Shown piece after piece: positions 1 to 9,622 of a stretch of DNA of 64,000 nucleotides. Position 1 is the stretch's first letter; the number at the start of each line of letters is the position of its first letter. The notes beneath the pieces are model-generated. The model saw only the letters and a program-made list of their open reading frames with translations, was not told where the DNA came from and did no database searches. Both the position numbers and the translations under genes were made by a program. The stretch is from Rhodobacteraceae bacterium NBU2976. Its GTDB lineage: Bacteria > Pseudomonadota > Alphaproteobacteria > Rhodobacterales > Rhodobacteraceae. The stretch spans positions 744,001-808,000 of the forward strand of contig JALPRQ010000001.1 in assembly GCA_023630215.1 (NCBI GenBank). The letters run 5' to 3'.

Positions 1-410
1 ATCCCTTCGGGCATGCGCTCGGCCTTGTCTTTCATCCGCCCATACATCACCGTCGCGGTCGAGGCGACCGGGCGGATCGTGATCATGATCGGCCCCGAGG
101 TTTTCAGCCCACCCGCCAGCAAGTGGTGGTCGATGATTTCCACGATGCTTGCGTCATTGATCGACGGCGGCAGTTCTGCGGGGTTATTGGTGTCAACCAC
201 CACAACTTCGTCACCAGCGGCGACATCGTTCAAAATCTCTGGCCGTTCAAACCCCCAGCGTTTCAGCACAAACGCAGCTTCGGTGTTGGGTTCGCCGAGC
301 ACATATGCCTTGGCGTTTTTACCCTTCACCTCGTTCAGGAACCATTCCCAGATCAGGGCGGAACCGGTGGCGTCTGTGTCGGGGGCCAAATGGCCGAAAA
401 TCTTGATCAT
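1..410 (-). CDS. ppaC: Manganese-dependent inorganic pyrophosphatase, N-terminal part (runs off window start)
   Basis: Reading the minus strand from the ATG at 410 gives 136 residues beginning MIKIFGHLAPDTDATGSAL and continuing off the left edge. The N-terminal motif with H and DTD, then VVVDTNNP and the DHH-type signature EIIDHHL, are the metal-binding motifs of family II pyrophosphatases, which hydrolyse pyrophosphate to two phosphates in the cytoplasm using Mn2+. The C-terminal DHHA2 domain lies outside the window. It is divergent from groES. The Shine-Dalgarno sequence upstream of the start is weak (gagac). The family call is firm; the full length cannot be checked here. Confidence 0.88.
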   Translation of the reverse strand, partial: MIKIFGHLAPDTDATGSALIWEWFLNEVKGKNAKAYVLGEPNTEAAFVLKRWGFERPEILNDVAAGDEVVVVDTNNPAELPPSINDASIVEIIDHHLLAGGLKTSGPIMITIRPVASTATVMYGRMKDKAERMPEG

Positions 411-509
411 CTGAGTCTCATAATGGCTGATTTCGGCGCCCTTATAGGGAGCAGAAATTCATTTGTCACGGGTTCGCTCAAGCTTTGCAAAAACTTCGCC
501 TTGAATCTC

Positions 510-538
510 TTGACTCGCCCGCCGCACGCGCCTAACTA
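510..538 (+). promoter_or_regulatory. Probable housekeeping promoter of groESL
   Basis: TTGACT at 510-515 and TAACTA at 533-538 are separated by exactly 17 bp. Transcription would start about 545, at the edge of the CIRCE operator, which is the usual arrangement for HrcA-repressed promoters. A CTTGAA at 500-505 resembles a heat-shock sigma -35 box, but no matching -10 box lies at the right distance, so I favour the vegetative promoter. Confidence 0.6.
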
Positions 539-545
539 CCGCCTG

Positions 546-572
546 TTAGCACTCAGAGGTGGCGAGTGCTAA
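546..572 (+). promoter_or_regulatory. CIRCE operator (HrcA binding site)
   Basis: A perfect 9-bp inverted repeat, TTAGCACTC and GAGTGCTAA, flanks a 9-bp spacer. This is the canonical CIRCE element bound by the HrcA repressor upstream of groESL and related heat-shock operons. It lies 45 bp upstream of the groES start and directly downstream of the predicted -10 box. It implies that the organism encodes HrcA elsewhere. Confidence 0.96.
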
Positions 573-617
573 AACCAACTTGGCCACCCTAACTTGGAAA
601 CTCGGAGGAGCATCCAC

Positions 618-905
618 ATGGCATTCACACCTTTGCATGATCGTGTCGTGGTTCGTCGCATCGAAGGCGACGCAAAAACCGCTGGCGGGCTGATCATTCC
701 TGATTCCGCCAAAGAAAAACCGTCCGAAGGCGAAGTTGTCGCTGTTGGCGCAGGCGCACGTGACGAAGACGGCGAGCGCATCCCGATGGACGTCAAAGCC
801 GGCGACAAGATCCTGTTCGGCAAATGGTCGGGAACCGAGGTCAAGCTGAACGGCGAAGACCTGCTGATCATGAAAGAAAGCGACATCCTCGGCATTATCG
901 GCTGA
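618..905 (+). CDS. groES: Co-chaperonin GroES (Hsp10)
   Basis: The 95-residue product caps the GroEL ring and helps fold cytosolic proteins. It starts [18 protein letters not shown], contains the mobile-loop region [19 protein letters not shown] and ends with the conserved ESDILGIIG. The length is typical of the family. An upstream in-frame ATG at 594 is passed over because GGAGG at 605-609 is properly spaced from 618. It is the first gene of the groESL operon, 33 bp ahead of groEL, under CIRCE control. Confidence 0.98.
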   Translation: MAFTPLHDRVVVRRIEGDAKTAGGLIIPDSAKEKPSEGEVVAVGAGARDEDGERIPMDVKAGDKILFGKWSGTEVKLNGEDLLIMKESDILGIIG

Positions 906-926
906 GCGAAACGGAACTGAATTTAG

Positions 927-2582
<1,656 letters not shown>

Positions 2583-2603
2583 GCTGTCCAATAGGACCAA
2601 CGG

Positions 2604-2629
2604 AAAAGGGGGCTTCGTGCCCCCTTTTT
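2604..2629 (+). terminator. Rho-independent terminator of groESL
   Basis: A GGGGGC/GCCCCC stem (2608-2613 and 2619-2624) with loop TTCGT is flanked by AAAA and TTTTT, so the paired region extends further. The T run serves the plus strand. On the minus strand the A run becomes TTTT, so it may also stop transcription of the convergent gene that ends at 2629. Confidence 0.9.
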
Positions 2630-2946
2630 CATGTCAGCATGTCGATTTCCGGGAACAGCACTTGCAAGACGTCCAACCGTCCGGGGGGGACATAGGTGCA
2701 GATATTATCCATTAACTGCCACACTCCTGACACGCGCGGATTGGCGGCGGTGGTGACCTTGGTATACTGTTCCGTGATCTCGTAAATTTCGATCAACGTG
2801 CCGTCAGGAAGGCTAAGAAGCCAGGGCTCTTTGTCTGTTGCCAGACCTTCCTCGCGCAATATTCCATGATGTGCACGAACCAGTTTTTCCAGCTCGTGGC
2901 GAAACCCGGGCTTTGGCTTGTATCCAGCAATCACACAACGTCCCAT
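2629..2946 (-). CDS. Small conserved protein, possible antibiotic-biosynthesis-monooxygenase-like fold
   Basis: A 105-residue soluble protein starting MGRCVIAGYKPKPGFRHELE. The pattern of a short beta strand, a helix (ELEKLVRAHHGILREEG), then strands (PWLLSLPDGTLIEIYE) resembles ferredoxin-like dimeric alpha/beta-barrel proteins of the ABM or DUF1330 type. No catalytic residues can be named. It is convergent with groEL, and its stop codon overlaps the end of the groESL terminator. Function unknown. Confidence 0.7.
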   Translation of the reverse strand: MGRCVIAGYKPKPGFRHELEKLVRAHHGILREEGLATDKEPWLLSLPDGTLIEIYEITEQYTKVTTAANPRVSGVWQLMDNICTYVPPGRLDVLQVLFPEIDMLT

Positions 2947-3137
2947 GGAAAACCCTCGCGAACCGTATGATATTGTTAAAATATATTAGAATACTCAACC
3001 TAAAATTGAATCGCGTCGCTAACTTGTGATATTTGCCCGATATATTCACAAATCGTTGCGCGTTGATACCGGGTGTCCTAGGGTGTCACTACCAACGCAA
3101 CCGGGGGGAGTCCCGACCTTAGAATGGAGATGAAGGT

Positions 3138-3479
3138 ATGAGCAAACGTGATGAGCTTATTGCCGTTTATGCGGCAGACCTGAAGGAAAAATGCGGGATG
3201 ACCGCCGATATGGATCTGCTGACCAAAGTGGTGATCGGACTAGGCCCGTCAATTTACAATGACGATGCGTCCACAGTTGCGGGTTCGCAGGACTCCGAAC
3301 TTGAAACCGTGAAAAACAACTTTCTGATCAAAAAGCTGGGTCTGGCTGACGGGCCGAACCTGATGGAGGGGATCAACAGCGTTATTGAAACATATGGCCG
3401 GTCCAACCGTAACAAATATCGTGCGGTTGTCTATTACATGCTGGTTAAGCATTTCGGCAAAGAATCTGTTTATAACTGA
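3138..3479 (+). CDS. DUF2853 family protein
   Basis: A 113-residue acidic/basic soluble protein, MSKRDELIAVYAADLKEKCG at the start and VVYYMLVKHFGKESVYN at the end, matching my recollection of the DUF2853 family found in many alphaproteobacteria. Function is unknown. It has a good ribosome-binding site (ggagatgaagg) just upstream of the ATG. It is a single-gene transcription unit, closed by its own hairpin terminator at 3497-3524. Confidence 0.85.
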   Translation: MSKRDELIAVYAADLKEKCGMTADMDLLTKVVIGLGPSIYNDDASTVAGSQDSELETVKNNFLIKKLGLADGPNLMEGINSVIETYGRSNRNKYRAVVYYMLVKHFGKESVYN

Positions 3480-3496
3480 TTGCCGATAACACCACT

Positions 3497-3524
3497 AACG
3501 CCGCTCTTTCGGGCGGCGTTTTCT
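3497..3524 (+). terminator. Rho-independent terminator after the DUF2853 gene
   Basis: AACGCCGC (3497-3504) pairs with GCGGCGTT (3513-3520) around an 8-nt loop and is followed by TTCTTATGTTTT. The T-rich side lies on the plus strand, so it ends the DUF2853 transcript. The convergent purK stop codon sits at its edge. Confidence 0.88.
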
Positions 3525-4576
3525 TATGTTTTGGGGGAGATCCGGTTCAGGTGACCCATTTTGCGCCCTGCCTTGACCTCGTGTTTCCCATAAAGATGTA
3601 CACCGGCATCCGCGACGGTTAGACCAACAACATCCGCGCCGATCAGGTTCGTCATTACTGCGTCTGAATGGCGTTGTCCGTCACCCAGTGGCCACCCCGT
3701 AATCGCGCGAATATGCTGTTCAAACTGGTCGATCAGGCATGCATCTTGGGTCCAGTGACCGGAATTATGCACGCGCGGCGCAATTTCATTGACGATCAGA
3801 CCGTTCGGCGTCACGAACAGTTCTACCCCCATGACGCCGACATAATCGAGCGCGTTCAGGATACGTCCCGCCAACAGCACGGCATCCATCTGTGCCGATT
3901 GTGACAGATTTGCCGGGACTGTTGTGGTGTCCAGAATCCCATCCTTGTGAACGTTTTCTCCGGGATCATAACACACCACTGCCCCATCCATGCCGCGTGC
4001 TGCGATCACCGAAATTTCCCGCACGAATTCCACAAAACCTTCCAGAACGGCAGGCGCACCATTTAAGGCCGCAAAAGCGGCAGCAGCCTGTCCGGGCTCC
4101 ACAATCCGGACCTGACCTTTGCCGTCATAGCCAAATCGACGGGTTTTCAGGATGGCCGGAACACCAATATGAGACAGTGCGTTTTGCAGATCCTCCAGAC
4201 TGTCAATTGCCGCGTAGGGGGCAACCTCCAGCCCGAGTTGTGACAGAAAATCTTTCTCGGCAATCCGATCTTGCGATACGGCAAGGGCATTGCGCCCGGG
4301 GCGCACCGTGTCCAGCAGATCAAGTGCTTCGGCTGGGATGTTTTCGAATTCGTAAGTGACGATATCAACACTATCGCAAAAGGTCTTTAATGCGGTCAGG
4401 TTCGAATATTCCGCTGTCGTCACATAAGCCGCGACATCGCCTGCCGGTGGGTTTGCGCTCGGTTCGTATATATGGGTCTTGTAGCCAAGGCGCGAGGCAG
4501 CCACCGACAACATCCGCCCCAGCTGGCCACCCCCCAGAATGCCGATGATCGACCCTTGAGGTAGGGGATCAGTCAT
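3524..4576 (-). CDS. purK: N5-carboxyaminoimidazole ribonucleotide synthase
   Basis: This ATP-grasp enzyme (350 residues from the chosen start) converts AIR, bicarbonate and ATP to N5-CAIR in purine synthesis. The N terminus shows the nucleotide-binding [12 protein letters not shown]-grasp motifs include [13 protein letters not shown] and [15 protein letters not shown] chose the ATG at 4576 (MTDPLPQG). An in-frame ATG at 4588 and a longer open frame lie inside purE and add no homologous sequence. The start overlaps the purE end by 8 bp, so the two are translationally coupled. Confidence 0.95.
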   Translation of the reverse strand: MTDPLPQGSIIGILGGGQLGRMLSVAASRLGYKTHIYEPSANPPAGDVAAYVTTAEYSNLTALKTFCDSVDIVTYEFENIPAEALDLLDTVRPGRNALAVSQDRIAEKDFLSQLGLEVAPYAAIDSLEDLQNALSHIGVPAILKTRRFGYDGKGQVRIVEPGQAAAAFAALNGAPAVLEGFVEFVREISVIAARGMDGAVVCYDPGENVHKDGILDTTTVPANLSQSAQMDAVLLAGRILNALDYVGVMGVELFVTPNGLIVNEIAPRVHNSGHWTQDACLIDQFEQHIRAITGWPLGDGQRHSDAVMTNLIGADVVGLTVADAGVHLYGKHEVKAGRKMGHLNRISPKT

Positions 4577-5057
4577 CGCTTGGCTCATTAGGAATAGAGG
4601 CGGACAACTCAGCGCGCCAAGCTTCAAGCCTTCCGGCCAAATCAGGATCGCCATTGGCCAGAATGGCCGCGGCCATCAAACCGGCATTCATCGCACCCGC
4701 TTCGCCAATCGCCATCGTCGCCACGGGGAAGCCACGCGGCATCTGTAGAATTGAATAGAGGCTGTCGACCCCGTTCAGCGCCTTGGTCTGCACGGGAACG
4801 CCAATCACGGGAACCCGGGTTTTCGACGCCATCATGCCCGGCAGATGCGCAGCTCCACCCGCCCCAGCGATAATTGCCTGAAGCCCTCGGGCAACGGCAG
4901 TTTTGCCGTACTCCCACAAGCGATCAGGTGTGCGATGCGCTGATACGATCTTGGTTTCATACGCAATTCCAAGCTCGTCCAGTATTGTTGCCGCATGTTT
5001 CATGGTCGCCCAATCGGACTGACTGCCCATGATGATACCAATTTTGGGACTGCTCAT
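4569..5057 (-). CDS. purE: N5-CAIR mutase (class I PurE)
   Basis: The 162-residue enzyme rearranges N5-CAIR to CAIR, the step after PurK. It starts [20 protein letters not shown]; the SDW and [12 protein letters not shown] motifs and the glycine-rich [12 protein letters not shown] loop are the class I active-site signatures. GGAGGGTGAC precedes the ATG. It is first in the purEK operon. The two genes together show that this organism uses the two-step bacterial carboxylation route. Confidence 0.97.
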   Translation of the reverse strand: MSSPKIGIIMGSQSDWATMKHAATILDELGIAYETKIVSAHRTPDRLWEYGKTAVARGLQAIIAGAGGAAHLPGMMASKTRVPVIGVPVQTKALNGVDSLYSILQMPRGFPVATMAIGEAGAMNAGLMAAAILANGDPDLAGRLEAWRAELSASIPNEPSDD

Positions 5058-5114
5058 GTCACCCTCCGGATCAGGAAGCGCGCACTATAGTGATTGCGAC
5101 GGGCACCGCAAGTC

Positions 5115-5336
5115 TCAGGCGATAATATCAGGGGTCAGTTCATCTTCGATGCGGCTGATCTGATCCTTCAAGCCCAACTTCTTCTTTTTCAGGCGTTTGA
5201 TGGTCAAGGGGTCCGCACCCGGGGATTGCGACAGAGCATCAATGGCTTCGTCCAGATCCCGATGCTCTTGTTGCAGCATGGCCAAGCGCACGCGCAGGAT
5301 TTCTTCGTGATCCATTTCCGACGGAGAATTCGACAT
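5115..5336 (-). CDS. YdcH family (DUF465) small helical protein
   Basis: A 73-residue protein, MSNSPSEMDHEEILRVRLAM at the start, that is almost entirely helical with a conserved KRLKKKKLGLKDQI segment. This Lys-rich run and the length fit the DUF465/YdcH family, common in alphaproteobacteria and of unknown function. It lies upstream of purE on the same strand, 57 bp away, and may be cotranscribed with purEK. Confidence 0.88.
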   Translation of the reverse strand: MSNSPSEMDHEEILRVRLAMLQQEHRDLDEAIDALSQSPGADPLTIKRLKKKKLGLKDQISRIEDELTPDIIA

Positions 5337-5673
5337 GCCGCAGCCTTGTGAATGGGGTTAACTAATTTTTTACCGATGATATTTATCAAGATACAGCATG
5401 ATCTCGCGATCGTCAGTGTGTAAAATGTACTCAACGTAACCCGTAGCCAAAGGATCGCCCTCACGCCCTCATTACACACATAAAACTTTTCCTTTACCTT
5501 GAAGGAAATGCACTCCATATTGTGGTGCAAGAGTTTTCGGAGCGCTGCCTTTGGTGGGGGGTTTCGAACATAAATGCGCGGGGTTCCCTTTCCCCCCGCG
5601 CATTTTTCTTTTTTGGGACTGATGATTTCGCCGCCCGGGTCAACGAACGTTGGTTCCGGGTCGCCCGATCCAT
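5337..5673. other. Gene-free stretch holding an orphan terminator
   Basis: No convincing protein-coding frame is present; the short open frames here have no recognisable sequence. The AT-rich left part (5350-5430) should contain the promoter of the minus-strand DUF465 gene. TGTGTAA (5417-5423) and TTACACA (5472-5478) form an imperfectly placed inverted repeat 48 bp apart. The right part contains the strong plus-strand hairpin at 5572-5610, which has no plus-strand gene in front of it. Confidence 0.7.
5572..5610 (+). terminator. Strong intrinsic terminator with no upstream gene (possible small-RNA 3' end)
   Basis: A perfect 12-bp stem (AAATGCGCGGGG at 5572-5583 with its complement at 5594-5605) has a 10-nt loop and continues into TTTTTCTTTTTT. 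The T tract is on the plus strand only; the minus-strand side reads ATTTATG, so it does not suit the flanking minus-strand genes. Any transcript it ends must start in the gene-free stretch upstream, which suggests a non-coding RNA of roughly 60-200 nt. I could not identify a known RNA family or a convincing promoter. Confidence 0.7.
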
Positions 5674-7383
5674 TTACATGGCCGCAATCAAGCCCAGCTG
5701 TTCCAACTTCAAGATCACCTGATGGGCGCAGTTGTCAACGTCGACACCTTCGGTGTCCAGACGCAGCTCGGGATTGTCAGGAACCTCGTAAGGGTCTGAA
5801 ATCCCGGTGAATTCCTTGATTTTCCCTTCACGCGCCAGTTTGTACAATCCCTTGCGGTCGCGGCGTTCGCATTCCTCGATACTGGTTGCGACATGCACTT
5901 CGACAAACGCGCCAAAGGCTTCGATATCTTCGCGCACGGCACGGCGGGTCGAGGTATAGGGTGCAATGGGTGCACAGATGGCAATGCCGCCATTCTTGGT
6001 GATCTCTGACGCAACATAACCGATTCGCCGAATGTTCAAATCGCGGTGCTCTTTCGAAAAACCCAGCTCGGACGAAAGATTCTTGCGAACAACGTCACCA
6101 TCTAGCAGCGTAACAGGGCGCCCGCCCATCTCCATCAGCTTCACCATAAGCGCGTTGGCGATCGTCGATTTCCCGGATCCAGAGAAGCCCGTGAAGAACA
6201 CGGTAAAACCCTGTTTGGCGCGTGGCGGGCGGGTTTTGCGTAGCTCGGCCACCACTTCGGGGAAGCTGAACCAATCGGGTATCTCGATCCCTTCGGCCAG
6301 ACGGCGGCGCAATTCAGTGCCAGAAATATCGAGCACCGTGGAACCTTCGGGAACTTCGCTTACCGGGTAATATTGTGCCTTTTCCTGCACATAGACCATA
6401 TGTTTGAAATCGACCATCTCCAGGCCAATCTCATCCTGATGCTGTTTGAACAGCTCCTGCGCGTCATAGGGGCCATAGAAATCCTGCCCGGCGGAGTTCT
6501 TGCCCGGCCCGGCATGGTCACGCCCGACGATGAAATGGGTGCAACCATGGTTTTTGCGGATCAGACCGTGCCAGACCGCTTCGCGCGGGCCAGCCATGCG
6601 CATGGCAAGGTTCAAGAGGCTCATCGACGTCGTCGAGGCGGGGTATTTGTCCAATACCGCCTCATAGCAGCGAACACGCGTGAAGTGGTCCACATCGCCC
6701 GGTTTGGTCATCCCGACCACTGGATGGATCAGCAGGTTCGCCTGTGCCTCTTTCGCAGCGCGAAAGGTCAGTTCCTGATGCGCACGGTGCAAAGGATTGC
6801 GGGTCTGGAACGCGACAACGCGGCGCCAGCCCAATTTGCGGAAGTAGGCACGCAATTCGTTTGGCGTATCGCGACGACCGCGGAAATCGTAATGTACCGG
6901 GGCCTGAATGCCCACAATCGGTCCACCCAGATACACATTACCAGCTTTGTTATGCAGGTAGTTCACCGCCGGATGCGCCAGATCGTCCGCGCCGAACACC
7001 TTTTCCGCTTCGCGCGATTTGTTGGGAACCCATTTGTCCGAAACGGTCAGGATCGCAAGGATCACACCTTCGGGGTCGCGCAGGGCGATGTCTTGACCGA
7101 CTTCGATCCCGTCGGCGAATGTCTCGGACACATCCAACGTGATCGGCATTGGCCAAAGCGATCCGTCAGCAAGGCGCATATTCTCGACGACGCCATTATA
7201 ATCTTCCTCCGACAGGAACCCTTTGAGCGGGTTGAAGCCGCCATTCATCAACAGTTCCAGATCGCACATCTGACGCGCCGAAAGGTCCCAGCTTGGCAGG
7301 TCAGCGGCCTCTAGTTTCAGCTTCTCGGCGCTGTCATGGGATACGTAAAGCTCGGGGACGGGCGCAATATTCAGATTTTGCAT
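5674..7383 (-). CDS. sat-cysC: Bifunctional sulfate adenylyltransferase / APS kinase fusion
   Basis: A 569-residue fusion. The N-terminal ATP sulfurylase (about 1-385) has QTRNPLH at 193-199 and GRDHAGPG at 287-294 and makes APS from sulfate and ATP. The C-terminal APS kinase (about 392-569) has the P-loop GFSGSGKST at 399-407 and LLDGDVVRKNL and makes PAPS. This homo-oligomeric type replaces the CysDN enzyme. No other sulfur genes lie nearby, and it appears to be a single transcription unit. Its role is probably assimilatory; direction cannot be read from sequence alone. Confidence 0.96.
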   Translation of the reverse strand: MQNLNIAPVPELYVSHDSAEKLKLEAADLPSWDLSARQMCDLELLMNGGFNPLKGFLSEEDYNGVVENMRLADGSLWPMPITLDVSETFADGIEVGQDIALRDPEGVILAILTVSDKWVPNKSREAEKVFGADDLAHPAVNYLHNKAGNVYLGGPIVGIQAPVHYDFRGRRDTPNELRAYFRKLGWRRVVAFQTRNPLHRAHQELTFRAAKEAQANLLIHPVVGMTKPGDVDHFTRVRCYEAVLDKYPASTTSMSLLNLAMRMAGPREAVWHGLIRKNHGCTHFIVGRDHAGPGKNSAGQDFYGPYDAQELFKQHQDEIGLEMVDFKHMVYVQEKAQYYPVSEVPEGSTVLDISGTELRRRLAEGIEIPDWFSFPEVVAELRKTRPPRAKQGFTVFFTGFSGSGKSTIANALMVKLMEMGGRPVTLLDGDVVRKNLSSELGFSKEHRDLNIRRIGYVASEITKNGGIAICAPIAPYTSTRRAVREDIEAFGAFVEVHVATSIEECERRDRKGLYKLAREGKIKEFTGISDPYEVPDNPELRLDTEGVDVDNCAHQVILKLEQLGLIAAM

Positions 7384-7545
7384 CGGGGTCTCGTTTAAAG
7401 GACAGAAATTCGCCGCCCCTCTAGCCTGTTTTTCAGGCAGAACTCAATGGAAACTATCGGTTTAGGGTAAATTAGACGGGTTTTGGCGCTGAAAACCGCC
7501 GTTTGGACACCGGTTCTATGCCCGATACGAATTTCGGGACAGGGT

Positions 7546-8046
7546 TCAGCATTCCCGATCCGGAATGGGATCACCGACACGTCTGATCTTGGGACCCCCC
7601 GTCTCGTTCCAGCGAAACAGCGTCAAATGGGCTAGGTCAGGCTGCGAGCGGGATTCGTAAATCATCCCGTCCAGCCCCAGTTCCCGCACACGATCCGAGA
7701 TCTCCCACGTGGGGGAGGGCAAACCCTGTGCCCGGAACTCCTGCCAATTGGCCTGCCGGTGCGTGCGATCAATCCCCAGCGCGGCAACGGCGTCCGGGTT
7801 GCGCAGATCAACGACCTCGCCACCTTCCACTGACAATGGAAATATGCCGCGCGCTGGATCATCCGCTTTCCGATATATCAGCGTGGCGATCCGGCACCCT
7901 TCCGGGGTTTCGGACAGGTAAAGTGCCCGCTGCCCGCCATAATGGGACCGCCCCTGGGGCGAGCGCACCTGATTCAGAATATCCCCTACCTCATGCAAAA
8001 ATTTCATCCGGTAATAGATACCGGACAGCGTAAGTGTGTGGTTCAC
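7546..8046 (-). CDS. RES-domain protein (NAD+-degrading toxin family), no antitoxin beside it
   Basis: A 166-residue protein from a GTG start whose GTGA overlaps the trxB stop. Residues R13 (GIYYRMKF), Y43 and E49 ([10 protein letters not shown]) and S132 (MIYESRSQ) match the spacing of the catalytic residues in RES-fold NAD+ phosphorylase/glycohydrolase toxins. Such toxins usually sit beside an Xre/MbcA-like antitoxin; none is present here. The next ATG (8007) would remove the Y-R motif, supporting the GTG. It may be a chromosomal RES protein with a metabolic rather than toxic role. Confidence 0.8.
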   Translation of the reverse strand: MNHTLTLSGIYYRMKFLHEVGDILNQVRSPQGRSHYGGQRALYLSETPEGCRIATLIYRKADDPARGIFPLSVEGGEVVDLRNPDAVAALGIDRTHRQANWQEFRAQGLPSPTWEISDRVRELGLDGMIYESRSQPDLAHLTLFRWNETGGPKIRRVGDPIPDREC

Positions 8047-8984
8047 GACTCGGCAGCCAGGAACCGTTCCGCCTCCAGTGCCGCCATGCAGCCCATGCCA
8101 GCCGAGGTCACCGCTTGCCGATATTTGTGATCGGTCAGATCACCCGCCGCGAACACGCCGGGGATAGACGTTTCCGTGCTGTCCGGTTTTGTCACCACAT
8201 AGCCGCCCATATGCGTTTCCAACTGGTCCTTGACCAGTTCGGACGCGGGGGCATGGCCGATGGCGACGAACACGCCTTTGCACGGGATTTCGGTGATCTC
8301 GCCGGTTTTGACATGTTTCACCCGCACCGCTTCGACGCCCAGCGGATCATCCTCGCCCACAACCTCCGCCAATTCATGGAACCAGAGTGTCTCGATCTTT
8401 GGGTTTTTCATCAAACGGTCTTGCAAAATGCGTTCCGAGCGGAGCTCGTCACGGCGGTGGATCAGCGTGACCTTGCTGGCGAAATTGGTCAGGAACAGGG
8501 CTTCTTCGACCGCAGTATTTCCGCCGCCGATCACCACAACTTCCTGCCCGCGATAGAAGAACCCGTCGCAGGTGGCACAGGCGCTTACGCCAAATCCTTT
8601 GAATTTTTCTTCCGTCGGCAGACCCAGCCATTTGGCCTGTGCGCCCGTCGCCAGAATGACCGCATCGGCGGTATAGATCGTGCCGCTTTCACCCTTGGCG
8701 GTAAACGGCCGTTTGGACAGGTCCAGATCGCTGATATGGTCAGTGATGATCTCGGTCCCGGCGGCGCGGGCGTGTTCCTCCATCTTGACCATCAGGTCGG
8801 GACCTTGAATCTCCGTCTCCCCCGGCCAGTTTTCAACTTCGGTCGTGATGGTCAGCTGTCCACCCGGTTGCATCCCTTGAACCAGGATCGGGTTAAGCAT
8901 CGCACGCGCACCATAAACCCCAGCGGTATACCCCGCCGGGCCGGAGCCGATAATCAACAAACGGGTATGACGGGTATCGGTCAT
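8043..8984 (-). CDS. trxB: Thioredoxin-disulfide reductase
   Basis: A 313-residue FAD/NADPH flavoprotein that reduces thioredoxin. It has the FAD-binding [12 protein letters not shown], the redox-active CATC at residues 136-139, the NADPH-binding [12 protein letters not shown] and the C-terminal FAAGDLTD motif. Length is typical. GAGG upstream of the ATG serves as ribosome-binding site. It is divergent from the Lrp-family gene, the same pairing as in E. coli, and coupled by overlap to the RES gene downstream. Confidence 0.97.
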   Translation of the reverse strand: MTDTRHTRLLIIGSGPAGYTAGVYGARAMLNPILVQGMQPGGQLTITTEVENWPGETEIQGPDLMVKMEEHARAAGTEIITDHISDLDLSKRPFTAKGESGTIYTADAVILATGAQAKWLGLPTEEKFKGFGVSACATCDGFFYRGQEVVVIGGGNTAVEEALFLTNFASKVTLIHRRDELRSERILQDRLMKNPKIETLWFHELAEVVGEDDPLGVEAVRVKHVKTGEITEIPCKGVFVAIGHAPASELVKDQLETHMGGYVVTKPDSTETSIPGVFAAGDLTDHKYRQAVTSAGMGCMAALEAERFLAAES

Positions 8985-9087
8985 GGGAAGGTCCTCAAAT
9001 CTGAAAAGTTGCTATCGTATATAGGGTCAGCACCCCCGCAAGTGAAGGCGCGAAATTGCCGCCCTTTTGCTGAAAACGCGAAATATT

Positions 9088-9097
9088 ATTGCGCAAT
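9088..9097. promoter_or_regulatory. Candidate Lrp/AsnC-type operator between trxB and the Lrp gene
   Basis: The perfect palindrome ATTGCGCAAT is embedded in A/T-rich, roughly symmetrical flanks in the trxB-lrp divergent region. Lrp/AsnC regulators commonly bind such palindromes and repress their own genes. It lies 43 bp before the Lrp-gene ATG. Assignment is from position and symmetry only. Confidence 0.4.
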
Positions 9098-9139
9098 TTT
9101 ATAGCTTCCGATAATATCCAATCCAGAAAGAGGGGCACA

Positions 9140-9622
9140 ATGGCGGCACTGAAACTCGATTCCATCGACCTGAAAATCCTCGAGGAGCTACAGTCAGATG
9201 GCCGCATGACCAACGTTGAACTGTCCAGCCGCGTTGGCATTTCCGCTCCGCCCTGCCTGCGCCGTGTTCGCGCACTGGAAGAGGCCGGGTTAATCCGCGG
9301 TTACCATGCCGATGTTAACGCCCATGCGTTGGGTTTCGAAGTGCAGGTATTTGCGATGGTTGGCCTGCACTCTCAGGCCGAGGGCGATCTGAAGGCATTC
9401 GAAGATCACATGAACGCACTGCCATATGTTCGCGAATGCCATATGCTGAACGGCGAGATTGATTTTATCCTGAAATGCATCGCGCCCGATTTGTCCACAT
9501 TTCAGACTTTCCTAACCCGGGAACTGACATCGGCCCCGAATGTGGCGAGCGTGAAAACCTCGCTTGTGATCCGCTGTGCCAAGGATCAACCGGGCGTGCC
9601 GTTTGAATTCGTTACAGGGTGA
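9140..9622 (+). CDS. Lrp/AsnC family transcriptional regulator
   Basis: A 160-residue regulator, MAALKLDSIDLKILEELQSD at the start. The N-terminal winged helix (residues about 8-60, with VELSSRVGISAPPCLRRVRALE as the recognition region) precedes the RAM/AsnC ligand-binding domain (about 65-150). The start at 9140 has AGAGGGG at 9130-9135; the frame is open upstream to 9089 without homologous sequence. Family members respond to amino acids. Its 3' end overlaps the convergent pgeF end by 11 bp. Confidence 0.95.
   Translation: MAALKLDSIDLKILEELQSDGRMTNVELSSRVGISAPPCLRRVRALEEAGLIRGYHADVNAHALGFEVQVFAMVGLHSQAEGDLKAFEDHMNALPYVRECHMLNGEIDFILKCIAPDLSTFQTFLTRELTSAPNVASVKTSLVIRCAKDQPGVPFEFVTG

Noticed and set aside
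5417-5478. TGTGTAA/TTACACA inverted repeat as an operator
   Set aside because: The arms are only 7 bp and 48 bp apart; chance occurrence in AT-rich DNA is likely.
5498-5610. SRP (4.5S), tmRNA or 6S RNA gene
   Set aside because: I looked for the conserved SRP loop sequences, the tmRNA ends and a long 6S-type closing stem and found none; only the terminator is firm.
7546-8046. Complete RES-Xre toxin-antitoxin system
   Set aside because: No Xre-like antitoxin gene is on either side; the upstream neighbour is trxB and the downstream neighbour sat-cysC.
8034-9104. 356-codon plus-strand frame opposite trxB
   Set aside because: Shadow of trxB with no start signal; it also crosses the divergent promoter region.
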